A program made the translations under genes and the position numbers. Shown here one piece after another: positions 38,563 to 43,593 of a DNA stretch of 43,593 bases. The DNA lies in the NCBI RefSeq assembly GCF_023264895.1, contig NZ_JAHFUY010000036.1:1-43593 (forward strand), written 5' to 3'. Below the pieces are notes generated by a model. That model had not been told where the DNA came from and did no database searches. It saw only the letters and a list, made by a program, of their open reading frames with translations. Source of the stretch: Herbiconiux sp. GTDB taxonomy: Bacteria; Actinomycetota; Actinomycetes; Actinomycetales; Microbacteriaceae. Each line of letters begins with the position of its first letter. Position 1 is the first letter of the stretch.

Positions 38563-39576
38563 CTACTCGACCAGCGGGATGGTGTCGAGCGTGTAGACGC
38601 GGTCCTCGGGAGCGACGTAGTCGGCCAGGTTCTCGCCCGTCCAGAAGGTGGCCTCCACGATCAGGTCGGCGGGCTCGCCGTCCTTCAGCAGCTCAGCGGC
38701 CTTCACCATCGCCCAGCCGGTCGCCGGCGGGTTCGGGTCCCAGGTGCCGGTGAGCCGGCCCTGCTCGACGGCCTGGATGGCATCCGCGTCGCCGTTGATG
38801 CCGATCGTGATGACGCCGTCGTTCGATCCGTTGTAGATGGTGCCGCCGGCCTGGGTGATGGCCGAGGAGGCGCCGAGCGCGGAGGCGTCGTTGTACGACC
38901 AGATCGCGTCGACGTCCGGGTACTGCAGCAGCAGGTCGGAGACGATGGAGGCCGCCGTCGCGCTGTCGTCGGCGGTGTTGTCGGTCTGGTTCACGATCGT
39001 GATGCCGGCGGCCTCGGCGGCCTTCGTGAAGCACTCGACGGTGGCGGTGATCGAGGCGACGGGCGGCCCGCCGATCACGATGACCTCGGCGTCGGGCTTG
39101 GCCGAGGCGATGTACTCGGCGGTCTGGTCGCTCGGCCCGCCGTCGAGGCACACGTGGGTCTGCCACGAGACGGTGCCGTCGAACTCCTCGGCCTCGCTGT
39201 TGAGGCCGATGAGCTTGACGTCCTGGCTCGCGGCCTGCGCGTAGGCGCTCCGCAGAGCGTTCGAGTCGAGCGCCCAGAGGCCGATCGCGTTGACGCCGAG
39301 CTGCAGCATGGTCTGCACGTCGGAGACCTGCTTGTCGACCGAGAGGTTCGCGTCGAGGATCTCGTTGCTCCAGCCGAGCTCGGTCGTTGCCGACCCGATG
39401 GTCTCGGCGATCTGCTGCTGGCCGGGCTGGGCGCCGACCGGCGTGGAGTAGCCGAGGCTCCAGGCGCCGGAGTCGTCGCCTCCCCCGGCCGCGTCGGTGG
39501 TGCCACCGCTGCACGCGGCGAGCAGGAGGGCTGCGGGGATCAGCGCCGCGACGGCGACGGTTGTCTTGGACTTCAT
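38563..39576 (-). CDS. ABC transporter substrate-binding lipoprotein (type I sugar/ribose-like)
   Basis: The 337-residue protein has a lipoprotein signal (LIPAALLLAACSGG, lipobox Cys at about residue 22). A periplasmic-binding type I domain follows, with LGYSTPVGAQPGQQQIAETI, MLQLGVNAIGLWALDSNAL, DVDAIWSYNDASALGA and ITIGINGDADAIQAV. It would catch the substrate outside the membrane for the permease and ATPase upstream. Two Cys (HVCLDGG and VECFTKAAE) may form a disulfide. It is separated from the GMC gene by 141 bases with a strong hairpin, which may raise its expression over the membrane parts. Confidence 0.92.
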   Translation of the reverse strand: MKSKTTVAVAALIPAALLLAACSGGTTDAAGGGDDSGAWSLGYSTPVGAQPGQQQIAETIGSATTELGWSNEILDANLSVDKQVSDVQTMLQLGVNAIGLWALDSNALRSAYAQAASQDVKLIGLNSEAEEFDGTVSWQTHVCLDGGPSDQTAEYIASAKPDAEVIVIGGPPVASITATVECFTKAAEAAGITIVNQTDNTADDSATAASIVSDLLLQYPDVDAIWSYNDASALGASSAITQAGGTIYNGSNDGVITIGINGDADAIQAVEQGRLTGTWDPNPPATGWAMVKAAELLKDGEPADLIVEATFWTGENLADYVAPEDRVYTLDTIPLVE

Positions 39577-39632
39577 GTCGAACGACCTCTCTTCAGGATG
39601 TGTTGATTGGTGCTTTCGGGGTGATGCGGGGG

Positions 39633-39679
39633 CTCCTCGGGCTGTTTTCGGGCGTGCGGATGCACGGGAGCCCGAGGAG
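39633..39679. promoter_or_regulatory. Long intercistronic hairpin between GMC oxidase and binding protein genes
   Basis: CTCCTCGGGCT (39633-39643) and AGCCCGAGGAG (39669-39679) are perfect 11-base inverted arms. Inside the loop CGTGC and GCACG (39653-39666) form a second stem. It lies after the GMC stop on the minus strand and may act as a partial terminator or an RNA stabiliser. Confidence 0.6.
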
Positions 39680-39687
39680 GGGCTGGT

Positions 39688-39707
39688 GGGGAGGGGTGGG
39701 GAGGGGG
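39688..39707 (+). repeat. G-quadruplex-type motif, four G4 runs with one-base loops
   Basis: Four runs of four or five G separated by single A or T bases lie 11 bases past the GMC stop, on the strand that is template for the minus-strand operon. Together with the adjacent hairpin it makes an unusually structured intercistronic segment. Confidence 0.7.
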
Positions 39708-39717
39708 CCGGCCCGGG

Positions 39718-41829
39718 TCAGTCGGCCTCTCGAGCCGAGGCGTGAGCCGTCGCCGCCGCCGTCGTTGCGGGCGCGGCCGTGCCGACGAGCGCCTCCGCCG
39801 TGCGCTCGGCGACCGCCATGACGGTGATCATCGGGTTCACCCCGGGCGCCGTCGGCAGCGCCGAGGCGTCTCCGATCCACACCCCGGCCACGTCGTGCAG
39901 CTGCCCGCGGCCGTCGGCCACCGAGACGGCGGGGTCGGAGCCGAGTCGGCACGAGCCCATCTGGTGCGCCGACATCGCGAGGTGGTCGCGCGGCGGCTCC
40001 GCGGCGAGCGCCTCGAGGAACGCCTCGAAGTCCTCGCCGTCACGCCAGCGCAGGTCGCGCCAGAGGAAGGTGAAGATCTCCTTCGCGCCCGCGGCCCGGT
40101 GCATGCGGGCGAGCTCCTGGTGGGCGCGCACGCCCACGCGGTAGTCGATGTCGTCGTCGAGATCCCAGATCAGGGCAGCGCGGCCCTCCTCGTCGAGCAC
40201 GATCCGACCGGCCCCGTGGTCGTGCGCCACGCCGTGCCAGGTGGCGTAGCGGTCGAAGGAGCGCATCCGGTCGCGAGCGGTGCGCCCGTCGGCGAGGGGG
40301 CTGAGCCCCGCCCAGCTGCCGATGTTGAGCGAGAGCGACTCCACGAGGAATCCCTCGCCGTCGACCACCTCGGTGAGGTCGAAGCTCACGGCCGACTGGA
40401 TCTGGCCGTGCCAGGCCTCGATGGCCTCGTCGTAGACGCCGGTCACGATCCAGGCCGGGTGCAGGCGCAGGTTCCGCCCCACCGCCGGTCCGCCGATGCC
40501 CGAGCGCAGAAGGAGCGCCGGCGACTCGATGCCGCCGGCGGCCACGACCACGGTGGGGGCGTCGACGCGGAGCGGACGGGGGCCGTCGGCGGTCTCGATG
40601 CTGCCGACCACGCCGGATGCCCGGCCGTCGGCCGCGATCACCCGGTCGACCCAGGCCCCGGCGAAGATGCGGGCGCCCGAGGCGACGGCGTCGTCGAGGT
40701 AGGTCACCACGGTCGAGGCGCGGTAGCCCTGCTGGTGGGTGCAGCCCTCGGCGCAGAACGGGCAGAACTCGCTCACGCCGTCGGCCACGAAGTTGCGCGG
40801 CAGCCGCTCGTGGCGGTAGCCGAGCTCGGCGAGGCCGGTGATCATGGCGCGGGTGTTGGCGTTGTGGTGCGAGGCCTCGGTGTTCACGCCGAGGCGGCTC
40901 CAGACCCGGTCGAGGAGCGCGTCGAACTCCGGGCCGTCGAGGCCCTCGAGGCCCTCGCTCGCCCACAGCTCACGGATCTTCTGCGGCGGCCGCAGGCTCA
41001 CCATCGAGTTGATGAGGGTGCCGCCGCCCACCGCCGAGCCGGCGAGGATGCCCATCTGCCCGGTCTCGGAGAACAGGCCCCCGCGGCCGAGGAACAGCGG
41101 TCCGCCTTCGGCACCGTGCTGGGTGCGCTTGGCGTCGACCACGTGCGGGCCGGCGTCGAGCACGATGACCGAGAGACCGGCCTCCGCGGCACGCGCGGCG
41201 ATCACGCCGCCGCCGGCACCCGAGCCCACCACGACCACGTCGGCGGTGAGTACGACCTCGTCGCCCGGCTGCGGGGTCTCGACCCGGAGGTTCTTCGGCG
41301 TCTCGCCCGGTGTGGCGGGGCGATAGGTGAGCGGGCCGTAGCCGATGGCGGGCCAGACGGGGTTCGTGCCGCTCTCGTCGACCGCGTTCACGAAGGTGCC
41401 CATCGCCATGCTCTTGAGCTGGCGCACCGCGTTGCGGTGGGTGAGCGAGGCGTCTCCGGCCGCGCGGAGCAGCTCGATCCGGCGCCCGGCATCGGCATCT
41501 GCGTCTGCACCTGCATCTGCGCCCGCGTCGAGGAAGCCGGCGGCCGCGAGGTGCTCGGCGAGTCCCGCGATCGCGCGGCGGAGCGTCGCGTCGAGCGTGG
41601 GCACGGCGGCGGCCACGGCCACGTCGATGCCCCGCGCGACGGCGCCGTCGCGGTAGTAGGCCTCGAGCACGGGGTCGCCGAGGGCGTCGGCCGGTGGCTC
41701 GAGCGCGGGCAGCAGGGCGTCGCAGACCGCCTTGACGATCTCGTCCTGCAGCTGCCGATCGGCGCCGCGCGGGGCACCGCCCTGGGTGGGGTCGTTCTGG
41801 GTGAGGGTGTGCGTGTCGGTCATCGTCAT
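39718..41829 (-). CDS. GMC-family FAD alcohol oxidase (long-chain alcohol oxidase-like)
   Basis: The 703-residue protein has an N-terminal helical domain (about 25-180) as in fatty-alcohol-oxidase-type GMC proteins. Next is VVVVGSGAGGGVIAARAAEAG (FAD), GSAVGGGTLINSMVSLRPP, a Cys-rich CPFCAEGCTHQQGYRAST, and a C-terminal MGSCRLGSDP and ASALPTAPGVNPMITVMA with the GMC His/Asn region. It would oxidise an alcohol to an aldehyde for the downstream dehydrogenase. A low-complexity GADAGADADADAG insert lies near residue 105. The ATG overlaps the permease stop (ATGA). Confidence 0.9.
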   Translation of the reverse strand: MTMTDTHTLTQNDPTQGGAPRGADRQLQDEIVKAVCDALLPALEPPADALGDPVLEAYYRDGAVARGIDVAVAAAVPTLDATLRRAIAGLAEHLAAAGFLDAGADAGADADADAGRRIELLRAAGDASLTHRNAVRQLKSMAMGTFVNAVDESGTNPVWPAIGYGPLTYRPATPGETPKNLRVETPQPGDEVVLTADVVVVGSGAGGGVIAARAAEAGLSVIVLDAGPHVVDAKRTQHGAEGGPLFLGRGGLFSETGQMGILAGSAVGGGTLINSMVSLRPPQKIRELWASEGLEGLDGPEFDALLDRVWSRLGVNTEASHHNANTRAMITGLAELGYRHERLPRNFVADGVSEFCPFCAEGCTHQQGYRASTVVTYLDDAVASGARIFAGAWVDRVIAADGRASGVVGSIETADGPRPLRVDAPTVVVAAGGIESPALLLRSGIGGPAVGRNLRLHPAWIVTGVYDEAIEAWHGQIQSAVSFDLTEVVDGEGFLVESLSLNIGSWAGLSPLADGRTARDRMRSFDRYATWHGVAHDHGAGRIVLDEEGRAALIWDLDDDIDYRVGVRAHQELARMHRAAGAKEIFTFLWRDLRWRDGEDFEAFLEALAAEPPRDHLAMSAHQMGSCRLGSDPAVSVADGRGQLHDVAGVWIGDASALPTAPGVNPMITVMAVAERTAEALVGTAAPATTAAATAHASAREAD

Positions 41830-42863
41830 CGTCCTTTCCGCCCGAATCGCAGCCAGCCGTACTGTCGCGCCACGCCCAGCGCGACGGCGAGGATGAGCAC
41901 GATCCCGTTGACCGCGCCCCGCCAGAAGGAGGAGACGCTCGTGAGGGTCAGCCCGTTCTGGATCACACCGAGGAAGAGCACGCCGAGCACCGTTCCGCCC
42001 ACGCCGCCCTCGCCGCCGGTGTAGGCGGTGCCGCCGATCAGCACGGCGGCGATGACCGTGAGCAGCAGCGTGGCGTCGAAGGTCGGTGCCGCCCCGGCGA
42101 GCCTGCCCACCTGCACGAGCGAGGCGAGCGCGGCGGTGAAGCCCACGATCACGTACACGAGCATCGTGGTGAGGCGCACGTTGATGCCGTTCAGGCGCGC
42201 CGCCTCGGCGTTCGAGCCCACGGCGTAGATTCCCCGGCCGAACTTGGTGTAGCGCAGCACCACCGCGGTGATGACCACGAGCACGATGTCGAACATCAGG
42301 ATGAAGGGGATGCCGAACGCCTGCCCCAGCACGAAGTCGTTCACGAAGGCGAAGCCCGGGAAGTCGAAGACGTTGATGGTCTTGCCGTCGTTCAGCAGCA
42401 GCGCGATGCTCGCGAAGAGCGAGGCCGTGCCGAGGGTCACCACGAGGAACGGGATCCGCGCGTAGCTCGTGAGCACGCCGTTGAGCAGCCCGAAGACGAG
42501 GCCGGCGAGGAGCGTGACGGCGATGGCCGGGAGGGCGTCGGCGCCGCTCTGCAGCATGAGCCCAAACACCATGCCCGTGGCGGCGCTCGCGGCCACGATC
42601 GAGAGGTCGAGGCCGCCCGCGAGCAGCACGAAAGTGGCGCCGAGAGCGAGCACGAGCGTGACGCTGTTGGCACCCACGAGGTTGGTGATGTTGCCCCAGG
42701 TGAGGAACACCGGCTGGGTGAGGGCGAGGACGACCGTGAGGATGACGATGCCGGCGATCGCGCCGGTCGCCGGGCCGGTGGCGGCCGCGATGCGCGAGAG
42801 CACCGGTCGGCGGGCCGGGGGCGCCGCCTTCAGGTCGGTGCGCTCCGCTGTGGACTGGTTCAT
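41826..42863 (-). CDS. ABC transporter permease, RbsC/sugar type
   Basis: The 345-residue membrane protein has about ten hydrophobic helices and the BPD_transp_2 family patterns: NSVTLVLALGATFVLLAGGL with DLS, IPFLVVTLGTASLFASIALL, GRGIYAVGSNAEAARLNGIN and IAAVLIGGTAYTGGEGGVGG. This is the permease of ribose/autoinducer-2-type importers. It overlaps the ATPase stop (ATGA upstream) and the GMC start (downstream), so transport and oxidation are translationally coupled. Confidence 0.93.
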   Translation of the reverse strand: MNQSTAERTDLKAAPPARRPVLSRIAAATGPATGAIAGIVILTVVLALTQPVFLTWGNITNLVGANSVTLVLALGATFVLLAGGLDLSIVAASAATGMVFGLMLQSGADALPAIAVTLLAGLVFGLLNGVLTSYARIPFLVVTLGTASLFASIALLLNDGKTINVFDFPGFAFVNDFVLGQAFGIPFILMFDIVLVVITAVVLRYTKFGRGIYAVGSNAEAARLNGINVRLTTMLVYVIVGFTAALASLVQVGRLAGAAPTFDATLLLTVIAAVLIGGTAYTGGEGGVGGTVLGVLFLGVIQNGLTLTSVSSFWRGAVNGIVLILAVALGVARQYGWLRFGRKGR

Positions 42864-43593
42864 CGTGTCCTTCCCGCGCCGGCGACGGCGCTGGTGGGGG
42901 TGTCTGCGCTGGTGGGGGTGTCGGTGCTGGTGGGGGTATCGGTGCTGGTGGAGGTATCGGTGCCGGTGGCCGTGTCGGTGGAGATGGCGGCCGACGGGTG
43001 GTCGCCCGGCCGCGCGCCGCTCACGGCCCAGGCCCCGAGCACCTCCTCGGTGAGGTCGTCGCCCGAGACGACGGCGCGGATGCCGCCATGGTGGAACACG
43101 GCCACGCGATCCGAGAGGCCGATCAGCTCGGGCAGCTCGGAGGAGATCAGCACCACGGCGGCGCCCTTCTCGGCGAGGGCCTGGATGTAGCCGTAGATCG
43201 CGCTCTTCGAACCGACGTCGACCCCGCGGGTGGGTTCGTTGAGCACGTAGACGGGGCAGCCCCTCGCGAAGGTGCGGCCGAGGATGGCCTTCTGCTGGTT
43301 GCCGCCCGAGAGCAGTGTGATGCGCTTGTCGAGCGAGGAGGTCTTCACGCCGTAGTCGGTCACCACCTGCGAGACGTCGCGGCGCTCGGCGGCGACCCTC
43401 ACGAAGCCGAACCGGGTGATCGTCTCGAGCCAGGCGAAGCTGATGTTCTCGGCCACGCTCCGCGGCGGCAGCAGGGCCTCGCGGCGGCGGTCGTCCGGCA
43501 CGTAGCCGATGCCGGCCGCGATGGCGCGCCGGGGGCTGCCGAGGCGGAGCGGCCGGCCGGCCACCCGCACCTCGCCGCGGGCCGGGGTGGCGC
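42860..43593 (-). CDS. Sugar-type ABC transporter ATPase (partial; N-terminal part outside window)
   Basis: The frame enters from the right edge and covers the second nucleotide-binding domain of an RbsA/MglA-type double ATPase: GIGYVPDDRRREALLP, signature LSGGNQQKAILGRTFARG, then YVLNEPTRGVDVGSKSAIY and VVLISSELPELIGLSDRV. The Walker B Asp is Asn here (LNEPT), a change I recall in other members of this group. The last 40 residues are a Thr/Ser/Asp repeat tail from an 18-base DNA repeat at about 42893-42960. The stop overlaps the permease start. Confidence 0.9.
   Translation of the reverse strand, partial: ATPARGEVRVAGRPLRLGSPRRAIAAGIGYVPDDRRREALLPPRSVAENISFAWLETITRFGFVRVAAERRDVSQVVTDYGVKTSSLDKRITLLSGGNQQKAILGRTFARGCPVYVLNEPTRGVDVGSKSAIYGYIQALAEKGAAVVLISSELPELIGLSDRVAVFHHGGIRAVVSGDDLTEEVLGAWAVSGARPGDHPSAAISTDTATGTDTSTSTDTPTSTDTPTSADTPTSAVAGAGRTR
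42893..42960 (-). repeat. 18-base in-frame tandem repeat in the ABC ATPase tail
   Basis: Units close to GGTGCTGGTGGGGGTATC (plus strand) are repeated about four times. They encode a Thr-Asp-Thr-Pro/Ser array after the ATPase fold. Confidence 0.8.

Noticed and set aside
39742-42024. 760-codon open frame antisense to the GMC oxidase gene
   Set aside because: The minus-strand gene has full GMC motifs and coupled starts. The antisense product is His/Arg/Val-rich low complexity.

Overview
The window is high-GC DNA with many GTG starts and ATGA or GTGA start/stop overlaps. It carries a sigma-B/F/G-type factor, a LAxTG-type wall-anchored protein and a baeRF (Rv2629-like) gene. Together these point to a Gram-positive actinobacterium. 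A Microbacteriaceae-like host is my inference and is not proved by the sequence. I saw no rRNA, tRNA, CRISPR array, transposase or plasmid/phage hallmark.

Layout. (1) 1-3359: a partial VanZ-like membrane protein, a PaaX-type regulator coupled to an unknown protein, and a RutA-like flavin monooxygenase. (2) 3384-6657: a stress-flavoured group with a baeRF protein, a DUF2795 protein, a GT2 glycosyltransferase and a sigma-B/F/G factor. (3) 6681-19100: a heptose and glycan cluster with GmhA, GmhB, two bifunctional HldE-like enzymes, three GT9 heptosyltransferase-like proteins, two further glycosyltransferases, an SDR and an aldehyde dehydrogenase. (4) 19157-20616: a small acidic protein, manganese catalase and a small unknown protein. 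(5) 20670-30156: an accessory stretch of independent small modules. It holds two divergent SDR/TetR pairs, a wall-anchored subtilase, CsbD and tiny membrane proteins, a WYL regulator with a VOC protein, an alpha/beta hydrolase, and broken gene remnants. (6) 30213-32334: an FAD monooxygenase and a four-helix membrane protein. (7) 32427 to the right edge, all on the minus strand: a catabolic operon-like run of sugar-type ABC ATPase, permease, GMC oxidase, substrate-binding lipoprotein, aldehyde dehydrogenase, thiolase, DUF35 protein, acyl-CoA ligase and amidase.

How the genes work together. The heptose genes contain every step from sedoheptulose 7-phosphate to ADP-D-glycero-beta-D-manno-heptose (GmhA, HldE kinase, GmhB, HldE adenylyltransferase), plus three GT9 enzymes that could use the product. 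This pathway is classically linked to Gram-negative LPS, so here it suggests a heptose-containing wall glycan or a secreted heptoside. The HldD epimerase is not in the window. One HldE copy has altered kinase motifs.

A shared upstream motif (CTGTC[A/C]AGCCCCT, 13 bases, GGCGGTC[C/G]TA) precedes the DUF2795 and Mn-catalase genes. Weaker versions precede the sigma gene and, on the other strand, the baeRF gene. This may be the promoter class of that sigma factor, which would tie regions 2 and 4 into one regulon. The right-hand operon reads as uptake of a small polar compound, then alcohol, aldehyde, acid, acyl-CoA and thiolytic cleavage. The substrate is unknown.
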